NCBI GenBank assembly: GCA_034433515.1
Contig: DAOUAL010000102.1
Coordinates: 65,670 to 129,669, forward strand
Reading direction: 5' to 3'
DNA: 64,000 nt
Source: DAOTXS01 sp034433515
GTDB taxonomy: Bacteria; Chloroflexota; Anaerolineae; UBA4142
Shown: piece after piece, positions 41,292 to 49,313 of the stretch
How the letters are laid out: the number at the start of each line of letters is the position of its first letter
Position numbering within the stretch: position 1 is the stretch's first letter
Made by a program: the position numbers and the translations under genes
Notes under the pieces: model-generated
Told to the model about the DNA's origin: nothing
Databases searched by the model: none
What the model saw: only the letters and a program-made list of their open reading frames with translations

Positions 41292-41813
41292 GTGGATTCC
41301 AATTTGATTCCCGTCACCATAGATAGCATCCGAGTCAGTTTGGTCTCGCCACATCGCATCGTCGTGTTGAAAGATGAGAACGATCGCTTTTTGCCGATTT
41401 GGATTGGACCCTTTGAAGCGGATGCGATCCGGATTGCTTTGGAAGGCAATCAAGTGGCGCGGCCCCTCACGCACGACTTGTTCAAAAACTTGCTCAAGGA
41501 AATTGGCGGCACGCCTTTGCGCATCATTGTCAACGATTTGCACAATGATACCTTCTATGCACGCATCCTTATTGAACTCAACGGTCGCTCCATCGAAATT
41601 GATTCCCGCCCCAGCGATGCCATCGCGCTGGCGGTGCGCTTCCACGTACCGATCTTTGTGGACACGACCGTGATGAAAAAAGCGGCGATTCGTCCGAGTC
41701 AGGAGACCGAAGGCGCCGAAGAAGAGGAAGAAAAACTCGACGCGTTCCGTGATTTGTTAGAAGACCTCGACCTGGATGGGTTGGGGAAGGGCAATAATCC
41801 GAAAGAAGACTGA
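41292..41813 (+). CDS. Bifunctional nuclease family protein
   Basis: 173 aa. The DUF151/BFN domain fills residues 5-135: ITIDSIRVSLVSPHRIVVLK-like start, LPIWIGPFEADAIRIALEG and IEIDSRPSDAIALAVRFHVPIFV, the most conserved block. The C-terminal tail is acidic (GAEEEEEKLDAF). Known relatives have DNase and RNase activity; the role in bacteria is poorly known. GTG at 41292 follows GGAGG; an ATG at 41220 lies within the promoter. DnaB follows. Confidence 0.85.
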   Translation: MDSNLIPVTIDSIRVSLVSPHRIVVLKDENDRFLPIWIGPFEADAIRIALEGNQVARPLTHDLFKNLLKEIGGTPLRIIVNDLHNDTFYARILIELNGRSIEIDSRPSDAIALAVRFHVPIFVDTTVMKKAAIRPSQETEGAEEEEEKLDAFRDLLEDLDLDGLGKGNNPKED

Positions 41814-41817
41814 CATG

Positions 41818-41840
41818 ATTCCCGACGCCCGGTCGGGAAT
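41818..41840 (+). terminator. 9-bp hairpin between nuclease and dnaB
   Basis: ATTCCCGAC (41818-41826) and GTCGGGAAT (41832-41840) pair around a 5-nt loop, followed by TATTGTG. It may partly terminate transcription before dnaB. Confidence 0.55.
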
Positions 41841-41884
41841 TATTGTGTGATCAAACGTTGTGTCCTTTAGTGAGGTCATCTGCT

Positions 41885-43246
41885 TTGCCGAATAAACTAG
41901 TGCCCAACAACATTGAGGCCGAACAAGCGGTGTTGGGCGCGCTCCTCATTGACCCCGACGCCATCGTTCGTGTGGTTCCCATTCTTCACGCTCAAGATTT
42001 CTACCTCGAAAAACACGCGTGGATTTATGAAGCGATCTACACCTTGCACGAACGCCGCGAACCGATTGACTTTCTCACCGTCGTTGCCGAATTAGAGCGC
42101 GTGGGCAAACTCAATGAGGTGGGCGGACCAGCGTACATTACGTCGCTCATCAACGCTGTCCCCACGGCGATTCACGTGGAAACCTACGCGCATCTGGTCG
42201 AGCGCTTGTCCACACAACGCCGCTTGATCCATGCGGCAAGTGAGATTGCCACGTTGGCGTACGATGGCACCGATGACATTGAAAATATCATTGATCATGC
42301 GGAACGCATTGTGTTTAGCGTGGCTGAACGGCGGATGAGCCGGGACATGGTGCCGATGCGAATCGCGGTGGATCAGTTTATGGATCGCCTCGATTACGTT
42401 CAGCGTCATCAAGGCGAATTGCTGGGGATTGCCACCGGCTTTACGGATCTCGATCGGTTGCTGGGCGGCTTTCAACCGTCGGATTTAGTGATTGTGGCGG
42501 GACGCCCCGGTTCCGGCAAGACGTCGTTTGCCCTCTCGATCGCCGAAAATGCAGCCAAGAAGCAAAAAAAAGTGGCGATCTTTAGTTTGGAAATGTCTGC
42601 CGAACAATTGGTACAACGTTTGGTGGCAAGCATGGAGAAACTCGATTCGCAAAATTTGCGGCTCGGGAAAATCAGTGATGAGGATTATCCCCGGTTGATC
42701 AAAGCCACCGGCGAACTTTCCGAGATGTCTATCTTTATTGACGATAGTGCCGCGATCACGCCGATGGAAGTCCGTGCCAAGGCGCGGCGTTTGCAAGCGG
42801 AACACGGACTCGATATGATTATCATTGATTACCTGCAATTGATGACCGTGCGCGGACGGATCGAAAATCGGGTGCAAGAGATTTCGCAAATCTCACGCCA
42901 GTTGAAAGAGTTAGCACGCGAGTTGCATATCCCGGTTGTCGCGCTTTCGCAACTCTCGCGTGCGGTGGAATCGCGCGATGACCGTCGTCCCCAACTGGCT
43001 GACCTGCGCGAATCCGGCAGTATCGAACAGGATGCGGATGTGGTTATCTTTATCTTTCGCGAAAAGATCTACTATCCGACGTTGGAAAAGTGGCAAGCCA
43101 AGCATCCCAATAAACCGTACCCCGGAAACATCGCGGAAATTATTGTGGCGAAACATCGGCACGGACCGATCCGCGACATTCAACTCTTTTTTGCCGAAGA
43201 CCAAGCGACCTTTCGCAATTTAGCCACCGACCCCCGAGCAACATGA
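41885..43246 (+). CDS. dnaB: Replicative DNA helicase DnaB
   Basis: 453 aa. The N-terminal domain starts NKLVPNNIEAEQAVLGALLI; the RecA-like core has Walker A VAGRPGSGKTSFALSIA near 205, LDMIIIDYLQLM as Walker B, and the H4-type QISRQLKELARELHIPVVAL and SRAVESRDDRRPQLADLRES. It unwinds DNA at the replication fork as a hexamer. The start is probably TTG at 41885, 9 nt after GAGG; GTG at 41870 is possible. The gene overlaps the next by ATGA. Length fits the family. Confidence 0.95.
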   Translation: MPNKLVPNNIEAEQAVLGALLIDPDAIVRVVPILHAQDFYLEKHAWIYEAIYTLHERREPIDFLTVVAELERVGKLNEVGGPAYITSLINAVPTAIHVETYAHLVERLSTQRRLIHAASEIATLAYDGTDDIENIIDHAERIVFSVAERRMSRDMVPMRIAVDQFMDRLDYVQRHQGELLGIATGFTDLDRLLGGFQPSDLVIVAGRPGSGKTSFALSIAENAAKKQKKVAIFSLEMSAEQLVQRLVASMEKLDSQNLRLGKISDEDYPRLIKATGELSEMSIFIDDSAAITPMEVRAKARRLQAEHGLDMIIIDYLQLMTVRGRIENRVQEISQISRQLKELARELHIPVVALSQLSRAVESRDDRRPQLADLRESGSIEQDADVVIFIFREKIYYPTLEKWQAKHPNKPYPGNIAEIIVAKHRHGPIRDIQLFFAEDQATFRNLATDPRAT

Positions 43247-43887
43247 AACTCTTTTCCGGTTTCCCAGACGGCAAACTTGCCGTGACGCCTCTGCCGAATC
43301 TATTCTTTAGTGAATTGTTACCTGCCATTGATGATTTGGCAGAACTCAAAGTAACGTTGCACATTTTTTGGCAGATGGCTCACAGCAAAACGGCTTTTGT
43401 GCGCGCGAGCGATCTGCGCGCCGACCGCACGTTGATGCAATCGCTCAAGCAAGTGGATCCCTCACCCGATCAAGCGCTTGAACGCGGATTGGCGTTGGCA
43501 ACCGAACGCGGCACGTTGCTGAATCGCGATGAACTCTACTTTCTCAATACCGCGAAAGGACGGCGCGCGTTCGAAGAGATGCAAGCCGCCGAACCGAGCA
43601 AGCTCCACCGCGAGTCTGCGCCGGTGGAGGAACGCCCCAACATCTTTGTGTTGTACGAAAACAATATTGGTTTACTCACGCCGATCATTGCGGAAGAATT
43701 GCGCGAGGCGGAGCAACTTTATTCGGCGGAGTGGGTGGCAGATGCCATCCGAATTGCCGTCGAGCAAAACAAACGTCGTTGGGCATACGCGCGTAAGATT
43801 TTGGAACGGTGGAAGACCGAAGGGCGCGCGACCCCATCGAGAAAAAAGACGTGGTACGATGACTATGGCAAATTCGTCAAACGCTAA
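43243..43887 (+). CDS. DnaD-like primosome protein
   Basis: 214 aa. The N-terminal winged-helix part (LPNLFFSELLPAIDDLAELK, VTLHIFWQMAHSK) matches DnaD-N, and the C-terminal NIGLLTPIIAEELREAEQLY with WVADAIRIAVEQNKRRWAYA and ARKILERWKTEG is the DnaD-C helical domain ending in the YxxxIL motif. Such proteins help load helicase in Firmicutes-type primosomes. It overlaps dnaB (4 nt) and the loader gene (29 nt), so the three form one translation-coupled operon. Confidence 0.85.
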   Translation: MKLFSGFPDGKLAVTPLPNLFFSELLPAIDDLAELKVTLHIFWQMAHSKTAFVRASDLRADRTLMQSLKQVDPSPDQALERGLALATERGTLLNRDELYFLNTAKGRRAFEEMQAAEPSKLHRESAPVEERPNIFVLYENNIGLLTPIIAEELREAEQLYSAEWVADAIRIAVEQNKRRWAYARKILERWKTEGRATPSRKKTWYDDYGKFVKR

Positions 43888-45211
43888 TCCGCCTTGCCCT
43901 ATCTGTGGGGGCGTCGGTTTTTTGCGCCGCGATGTCCCGTTCGATCATCCGGACTTTGGGCGCGCCGTCCCGTGCGAATGCAAATTGCGCGAGACCCAGC
44001 AAGCCACTTTGGATAGTTTGCGAAGTGCGAGCGGCTTGGTGCATTTGACCCAAATGACGTTTGCGACGTTTCGACCGGAAGGAATTGGCTTGCCGCCGGA
44101 CAAGCGCAAGAATTTGCGTGATGCGTACGAGACGGCGCAACAATTTGCGCACCACCCCAACGGATGGTTGTTGTTCAAAGGAGGCTATGGTTGCGGCAAA
44201 ACGCATCTGGCCGCCGCAATCGCGAATGAACGATTGGCGAATGGTGAACCGGTGTTGTTTGTGGTGGTGCCAGACTTGCTCGATCACTTGCGCGCCACGT
44301 TTGCACCCACCAGCCGCATAACCTACGATGATCGCTTTGAATCCATTCGTTCCACCCCCTTTCTCATTCTCGACGATCTGGGGTCGCAGACGACTACGGC
44401 GTGGGCACAAGAAAAACTTTTTCAATTGTTCAACTATCGTTACAACGCGCAACTACCCACCGTCGTCACCACCAATCGCGAGTTGGAGGACATTGATCCG
44501 CGCTTGCGCTCGCGTTTAGCGGATGCCACCTTTTGCAAAATCGTGACCATCCTCGCGCCCGATTATCGGCAGGGTGGGGCAGATGCAGCTGCCTCGAGCG
44601 CATCGAACTTGGCGTTCTACAACCAGATGACATTTGCCAGTTTTGATTTACGCGACGGCGAATTGGTCGGCGATGAACGCGGTAATTTACGCCGGGTCTT
44701 GAACACGGCAAAACATTACGCCGAAAATCCTCAAGGGTTTATTGTGTTTACCGGCGATTACGGGTGTGGCAAGACGCACCTCGCCGCTGCGATTGCCAAT
44801 GCCGTCGCCACGCGCGGCATCTCGGTGATGTTTGTGGTGGTGCCGGATTTGTTGGATCATTTGCGCGCGGCCTTCGCGCCCAACAGCACCACCTCTTACG
44901 ATCAGCGATTTGAGGAGGCACGCAACGCGCCGTTTTTGGTGTTGGATGATCTGGGGACGGAGAACGCCACGCCGTGGGCGCGCGAGAAATTGTACCAAAT
45001 CATTGATCATCGTTACGTGGCACATCTGCCCACCGTGATCACGGCACACAAAGAAGCCCAGATCGAGCCGCGCATCCAGTCGCGCATTTTTGATCTGGCA
45101 CGTAGTTCGGTCAATGAAATTCTCGCGCCGAGTTATCGTACGACGTATCGCCGGGCGCAGACCAAAACCGAGCCCCCGGTCCGACGATCGCGTACCGGTC
45201 AGCGCTCCTAA
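43859..45211 (+). CDS. Helicase-loader-like protein with two DnaC/IstB-type ATPase domains
   Basis: 450 aa from the ATG at 43859 (43865 also possible). A zinc-binding N-terminus has CPIC (13-16) and CEC (39-41). Domain 1: Walker A GGYGCGKTH at 108-116, Walker B LILDDLGS near 169, Arg-finger region PRLRSRLAD. Domain 2 repeats the plan: Walker A GDYGCGKTH at 299-307, LVLDDLGTE near 361, PRIQSRIFD near 404. LFVVVPDLLDHLRA/MFVVVPDLLDHLRA is nearly identical in both. DnaC loaders normally have one such domain. The gene overlaps the DnaD-like gene in another frame. This is a loader with a duplicated motor, or one domain may be regulatory. Confidence 0.85.
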   Translation: MTMANSSNANPPCPICGGVGFLRRDVPFDHPDFGRAVPCECKLRETQQATLDSLRSASGLVHLTQMTFATFRPEGIGLPPDKRKNLRDAYETAQQFAHHPNGWLLFKGGYGCGKTHLAAAIANERLANGEPVLFVVVPDLLDHLRATFAPTSRITYDDRFESIRSTPFLILDDLGSQTTTAWAQEKLFQLFNYRYNAQLPTVVTTNRELEDIDPRLRSRLADATFCKIVTILAPDYRQGGADAAASSASNLAFYNQMTFASFDLRDGELVGDERGNLRRVLNTAKHYAENPQGFIVFTGDYGCGKTHLAAAIANAVATRGISVMFVVVPDLLDHLRAAFAPNSTTSYDQRFEEARNAPFLVLDDLGTENATPWAREKLYQIIDHRYVAHLPTVITAHKEAQIEPRIQSRIFDLARSSVNEILAPSYRTTYRRAQTKTEPPVRRSRTGQRS

Positions 45212-45230
45212 TGTTGACACTGCCTTCACT

Positions 45231-45259
45231 TTGGTCTCCCTTGGGCTTTATGGTATAAT
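45231..45259 (+). promoter_or_regulatory. Promoter of the lipoprotein gene at 45329
   Basis: TTGGTC (45231-45236), 17 bp, TATAAT (45254-45259). The expected start is near 45266, giving a 63-nt leader with GAGGAG before the ATG. Confidence 0.7.
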
Positions 45260-45328
45260 CCGCTTGCTCTGATCCGCAGGATGCCATCGCGTTCCTGCAT
45301 TCTAGTTTTGTGAGGAGATTCAAATCGA

Positions 45329-45991
45329 ATGCAATTGAAACATTGGGGGGTGCGTCTGTTGTTGGGCGCGGTACTGTTTGGCGGTGCACTCGGTTGCCAA
45401 ATCACCGATCGTTTGGTTGCCCAACTTCAACCCACGCCAACTTTTACCCGAACGCCACGTCCTACGTTTACCCCGGTGCCATCCCCAACCTTTACTCAGA
45501 TTCCTCCCTCGCCGACGGTTCCGCCACCGACTGCCACACGCACTGCCACCGCACGCCCGGCACCCACGCGAACACCTACAAGACCGCCGGCACCCACCGC
45601 AGTCCCGCCACCCACCGTGCCGCCCCCGCCTCAATTTGAGTACGCCGCCACGAATATCAATTGCACACACGCAGGCAATCAATATATCAAAGGGCGTGTC
45701 TATGCTAGTCAAAGCCCCGATGCGGGTGGAGTGGCTGGCATTCGGGTTGGCTTGGGTGATGCGACCGGCACCAATCCATGGGTTACCATTCGGAGCGAGG
45801 ACGATGGGTTTTACACCTTTACCTTGTCCACGCCCGGTCAACCTGCTAATGCGGGTACCTATTACGTCTGGTTGATGGATGGGACGGGCAAGCGCATCTC
45901 GGACATTGGTGGACCGATCAGAATGAACCCGGTGGGACCGGATGCTCCCGGCACTTGCTGGGCAGGTGTGGTTGATTTTTATCATCGCTAG
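45329..45991 (+). CDS. Secreted lipoprotein with Pro/Thr tether, paralog of 46688
   Basis: 220 aa. The lipobox ends at Cys23 (GALGC). About 75 residues of PT-rich low-complexity follow, then a compact domain (NCTHAGNQYIKGRVYASQSP, GGVAGIRVGLGDATGT, DGFYTFTLSTPG, GTYYVWLMDGTG) that looks like an Ig/carboxypeptidase-regulatory-like fold. Cys residues near the start and end (NCT, GTCWAG) may form a disulphide. It shares its plan with the protein at 46688. Function unknown. Confidence 0.72.
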   Translation: MQLKHWGVRLLLGAVLFGGALGCQITDRLVAQLQPTPTFTRTPRPTFTPVPSPTFTQIPPSPTVPPPTATRTATARPAPTRTPTRPPAPTAVPPPTVPPPPQFEYAATNINCTHAGNQYIKGRVYASQSPDAGGVAGIRVGLGDATGTNPWVTIRSEDDGFYTFTLSTPGQPANAGTYYVWLMDGTGKRISDIGGPIRMNPVGPDAPGTCWAGVVDFYHR

Positions 45992-46014
45992 GAGACGGAT
46001 GGGAGGGCTCAACG

Positions 46015-46557
46015 ATGAGTACTCCGCAAAAACATCATCCCTTGGTTCAACTGGCACGCGAGGCAATCGAAACGTACGTGCGACGGCACCAGCGAATCCA
46101 ACCGCCAGCCGAGTTAACGCCGGAGATGCAAGCGCGCGCCGGCGCGTTCGTCTCGCTTCATCGGTTGGATGGCGAACTGCGTGGCTGTATCGGTACGATT
46201 GAACCGGTGCGCGAGAATCTCGCCGAAGAAATCATCGAGAATGCGATCAGCGCGGCAACCCGCGATCCCCGTTTTCCCCCGGTGCGTGCCGATGAACTGG
46301 GGATGCTCGATATTTCGGTGGATGTGCTGACCGCGCCAGAACCCATTACTTCGATTCATGATCAAGACCCCAAGATTCATGGCTTGATTGTGCAATCGTT
46401 GCGCGATCCATGGAAGCGCGGGTTGCTCCTGCCCGATTTGGAAGACATTGATACCGCCGAAAAACAACTCTACTATACGCGCGTTTACAAAGCTCACATC
46501 ACCGATCCCAATGAACCAGTCCAGTTGTATCGTTTTACGGTCAAACGCTATCATTGA
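46015..46557 (+). CDS. AMMECR1 domain protein (AmmeMemoRadiSam system protein A type)
   Basis: 180 aa. The conserved LRGCIG motif near residue 60 (GELRGCIGTIEP), ENAISAATRDPRFPPVRADE near 80 and DISVDVLTAPEPI match AMMECR1. The C-terminal RGLLLPDLEDIDTAEKQLYY is also typical. The bacterial protein often occurs with a Memo-like and a radical SAM protein; neither lies in this window. The biochemical role is unknown. It stands between two paralogous lipoprotein genes. Confidence 0.88.
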   Translation: MSTPQKHHPLVQLAREAIETYVRRHQRIQPPAELTPEMQARAGAFVSLHRLDGELRGCIGTIEPVRENLAEEIIENAISAATRDPRFPPVRADELGMLDISVDVLTAPEPITSIHDQDPKIHGLIVQSLRDPWKRGLLLPDLEDIDTAEKQLYYTRVYKAHITDPNEPVQLYRFTVKRYH

Positions 46558-46611
46558 GTTGTAAAGTGTTTTTTGAAATTGGCACGGGCTGTTAGAAACC
46601 GTGCATCGGCT

Positions 46612-46637
46612 GGTAGAGACGAGTCGGCGAGTCATCT
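46612..46637. repeat. GAGTCGGCGAGTC-type palindrome, copy 2
   Basis: GGTAGAGACGAGTCGGCGAG with TCATCTG repeats the element at 40942. It lies between the AMMECR1 gene and the second lipoprotein gene. Confidence 0.55.
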
Positions 46638-46687
46638 GTTGTATTATTGAGCAATCTGAACGGCTCTTTTGGGCGGAGGGTAGATCA

Positions 46688-47356
46688 TTGAAACGGCATG
46701 ATCTGATGCGATGGTTAGCAACGGGTGGCATTTTCTGGTTTATCGTTCTAGGTTGTCGAACCACCGATTTGATCGCGCGTGCCAATCCCACACCAACATT
46801 CACTCTAGTTCCCACGCGTACCACCGTGCGCCCTACCTTTACATCGGTGCCCCCGACGCTCACTTCATCGCCCACGCTCGTTCCAACGATTGTCCCACCC
46901 ACCCGTACGCCTACGGTGCGCCCCACCACGCGTGTGCCAGCGCCGGTAAGGACAGCGACGCCCGCGCCGCCGCCTCCCACCCCCGATCCGTACGCCGGGT
47001 GGTATTACAAACCGGTGAACAAGGGGTGTGTCACTGCGCCCAATACCCGCATCGAAGGGGCGGTGTACGAGAATGGGGTGCTCAAGAATGGAGTTCGCGT
47101 GCGTGTGTCGCATATGGAAGGCGGCGAACCCTCGATCAATGATTCGATCACCGGGATGGACCCCACCGATCACAAACACGTGGCACCGGAATGGGCAGGC
47201 AGATACCGGCTGGCTCTCTACGAAGGTCAGCAAAATGCTGGCAATTGGTGGGTGTTTATTGTGGACGAGAATGGAAATCAGTTATCGCCCGGCGTGTTGG
47301 TTACGACGCAGGATGGGGGCGGTTGTAACACGGCAACGATTGACTTTCGACATTAA
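46688..47356 (+). CDS. Secreted lipoprotein with Pro/Thr tether, paralog of 45329
   Basis: 222 aa from TTG 46688, which follows GGAGGG at 7 nt; ATG 46706 is an alternative but cuts the signal peptide. The lipobox ends at Cys23 (FIVLGC). A PT-rich linker of about 80 residues precedes a domain with CVTAPNTRIEGAVYENGVLK, GRYRLALYEGQQNAGNWWVF and GGGCNTATIDF, parallel to the domain at 45329. Function unknown. Confidence 0.7.
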   Translation: MKRHDLMRWLATGGIFWFIVLGCRTTDLIARANPTPTFTLVPTRTTVRPTFTSVPPTLTSSPTLVPTIVPPTRTPTVRPTTRVPAPVRTATPAPPPPTPDPYAGWYYKPVNKGCVTAPNTRIEGAVYENGVLKNGVRVRVSHMEGGEPSINDSITGMDPTDHKHVAPEWAGRYRLALYEGQQNAGNWWVFIVDENGNQLSPGVLVTTQDGGGCNTATIDFRH

Positions 47357-47358
47357 AG

Positions 47359-47391
47359 AAAAAAATCTGCGGTATGACCGCAGATTTTTTT
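47359..47391. terminator. Bidirectional terminator, 15-bp stem
   Basis: AAAAAAATCTGCGGT (47359-47373) pairs exactly with ACCGCAGATTTTTTT (47377-47391) around a 3-nt loop. It separates the convergent lipoprotein (+) and PIG-L (-) genes. Confidence 0.95.
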
Positions 47392-47396
47392 GTGCT

Positions 47397-48110
47397 TTAG
47401 GAATGCACGTCATGTGCTAACACCAGCGCGCCTTCGATAACGATGCGCCGGAAAACTTGAGCGTACTGGACGCCGATGGATTTGCCATAATCGCGCGCGG
47501 TGTTTTGAATGAATGATCGCGCGGCATCATCCCACACGGTCGTCTGACTGCGATGTTGGGCAAGCACGCGCAATTGAGTCTCCAGCGTGTTGCTCACATC
47601 TACAAAATAGTTTGGTGTGTCCGCGTTGAACAGCCACAATTCCGGGATTGCCCACGCTTGAATCCCTTGCGCGCGTAGTTCGGGATAGAACAGCGGCATC
47701 TTGGCGGCGAGACGCGCATCCAGCGCGACTTGGCCTGCCGCCAAATGATCGGGATGGAGTTCGTAACGTTTCCATGGATCAAAGGTGAGTAGTAATTCTG
47801 GCTGGTGTTTACGGTACAACGTGGCGAGGTCACGGCGCAAGTCGGCGTTGGGTTCTAGTTCGCCATCGCGATAGCCCAGAAAGATCACTTGGGCAATCCC
47901 CAGACTAGAGGCGGCTTGTTCCTGCTCGCTCCGTCGTTGCGCGGCGAGTTGGCGCGGATCGGCGTCTGGATCATAACTTCCCTTGTCGCCATCGGTGCAG
48001 ATCACCGAGATGATCTCTGCCCCCTCGTTGGCGAGTTTGGCAATTGTGGCGCCGGCGTACCATTCCAAATCATCGGGATGGGCGCCTACCCCCATCACTC
48101 GTTTGCCCAT
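47397..48110 (-). CDS. PIG-L (LmbE-like) deacetylase
   Basis: 237 aa. The metal-binding motif AHPDDLEWYAG is at residue 10 and HPDHLAAG near 118, giving the zinc ligands of N-acetylglucosaminyl-type deacetylases. GDKGSYDPDADPRQLAAQRR and IFLGYRDGEL fit the MshB/BshB subgroup. The ATG at 48110 follows AAGGAGC. Substrate unknown. BshB and MshB relatives act on sugar-linked thiol precursors, but no thiol gene neighbours were seen. Confidence 0.87.
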   Translation of the reverse strand: MGKRVMGVGAHPDDLEWYAGATIAKLANEGAEIISVICTDGDKGSYDPDADPRQLAAQRRSEQEQAASSLGIAQVIFLGYRDGELEPNADLRRDLATLYRKHQPELLLTFDPWKRYELHPDHLAAGQVALDARLAAKMPLFYPELRAQGIQAWAIPELWLFNADTPNYFVDVSNTLETQLRVLAQHRSQTTVWDDAARSFIQNTARDYGKSIGVQYAQVFRRIVIEGALVLAHDVHS

Positions 48111-48164
48111 AGATGCTCCTTTTCAAAATTGGCAAAAGGGTTATTTTTCTTTTCTCCCACAGTG

Positions 48165-48173
48165 TGATATAAT
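48165..48173 (+). promoter_or_regulatory. Extended -10 promoter of the hydrolase array
   Basis: TGATATAAT, i.e. TG-n-TATAAT at 48165-48173; the -35 is weak (TTTTCT). The expected start is near 48180, 36 nt before the ATG. Confidence 0.6.
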
Positions 48174-48215
48174 GTGTGCAAATACGCCATCTTGGCTGCA
48201 ATCCATAGAGGTTCG

Positions 48216-49310
48216 ATGAAGATTCGTACGCGCATTGCTGAATGGTTTCTGTTTGCGCTCATCTTCATAGTCCTGCAAGGTTGTCAGAGTGCTCCGAACA
48301 CTCGTCTCGATATTGTTCCACCTGTTCGCCCCGAACCTTCGCCTACCGTCGAAGCGCCCTCTCCCATTCCCCCCGTGATTCCGACCGGCACACCCACTCC
48401 CACGCGGGTTGTGCCAGCCACGCCAGAGAAGGAACGGGAATCACTGCGCGACCGGATCATCGTGGTCTCTTCGTTTAATGTCGTTGCTTCTGTCCCCACC
48501 GTTGCGCCCACGCTATCCCCCACGAGCATAGCGCGGCCCGCTCGTCCTTTCACCGATGCGGAACTTTATCTCCACATACCGCCACACCTCAATACCCAAC
48601 AGCCAGTCCGGGTCTTGCTCGTGTTGCATGGGATGGGGGGGCAAGGTGCATCTTTTGCCCAATCTCTACTCAACGAAGCCGATCAAAATAATTGGCTGGT
48701 CGTTGCCCCCACATTTTCCTATCACGATTATATGGATTTGAAGCAATTGGTCGAAGATGATCTCAGTCTCACCAGCAAATTATCGGACACGCTCGATGTC
48801 TTGCCCAAGAAACTCAATTTGAAACTTCGTTCCCGTGCCTTAGTGTACGGTTTTTCGCGTGGCGCGCAACTGGGCCATCGGTTTGCAATGATGTATCCAG
48901 AACGGGTAAGCAGTGTAGTAGCGATCTCAGCGGGGGCGTATACGCTTCCCCTTGAAACGAGAAACGCTGACCGAGGACCCCAGCGGTTGCCCTTCCCCTT
49001 TGGGGTAGGCGATTTGGACAAGTTGGCAGGGCGCCCGTTCAATTGGTCGAGTTTTCGCCAAGTGTCGTTCTGGATTGGCGTCGGCGATAAAGATAATTGT
49101 TCCACTGATGTTCCGCGCGCCTTTGATCCTTACGTTGGCGAGAATCGGGTTGAGCGCGCGCGCAACTTTGAACAGGTGTTACGTGCACAAGGCGTCCCCG
49201 TCCGTTTGGTGATCTTTCCGAACGCAGGACACGAAATCACTGCCGAGATGCGCAAAGGGGCGGTGCAATTCTTGCGCGAGCGTGATAACGCCAGCAGTTT
49301 TAGCGACTAA
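48216..49310 (+). CDS. Lipoprotein alpha/beta hydrolase, first of four
   Basis: 364 aa. Lipobox ends at Cys23 (VLQGC); a PT/PP-rich linker of about 95 residues follows. The hydrolase part has VRVLLVLHGMGGQGASFAQS, nucleophile elbow YGFSRGAQ, and NAGHEIT for the His. MMYPERVSSVVAISAGAYTL follows the elbow. This resembles polyhydroxybutyrate depolymerase or feruloyl-esterase-like proteins. It is likely anchored outside the cell. It is nearly fused to the next gene (3-nt gap). Confidence 0.78.
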   Translation: MKIRTRIAEWFLFALIFIVLQGCQSAPNTRLDIVPPVRPEPSPTVEAPSPIPPVIPTGTPTPTRVVPATPEKERESLRDRIIVVSSFNVVASVPTVAPTLSPTSIARPARPFTDAELYLHIPPHLNTQQPVRVLLVLHGMGGQGASFAQSLLNEADQNNWLVVAPTFSYHDYMDLKQLVEDDLSLTSKLSDTLDVLPKKLNLKLRSRALVYGFSRGAQLGHRFAMMYPERVSSVVAISAGAYTLPLETRNADRGPQRLPFPFGVGDLDKLAGRPFNWSSFRQVSFWIGVGDKDNCSTDVPRAFDPYVGENRVERARNFEQVLRAQGVPVRLVIFPNAGHEITAEMRKGAVQFLRERDNASSFSD

Positions 49311-49313
49311 GCG

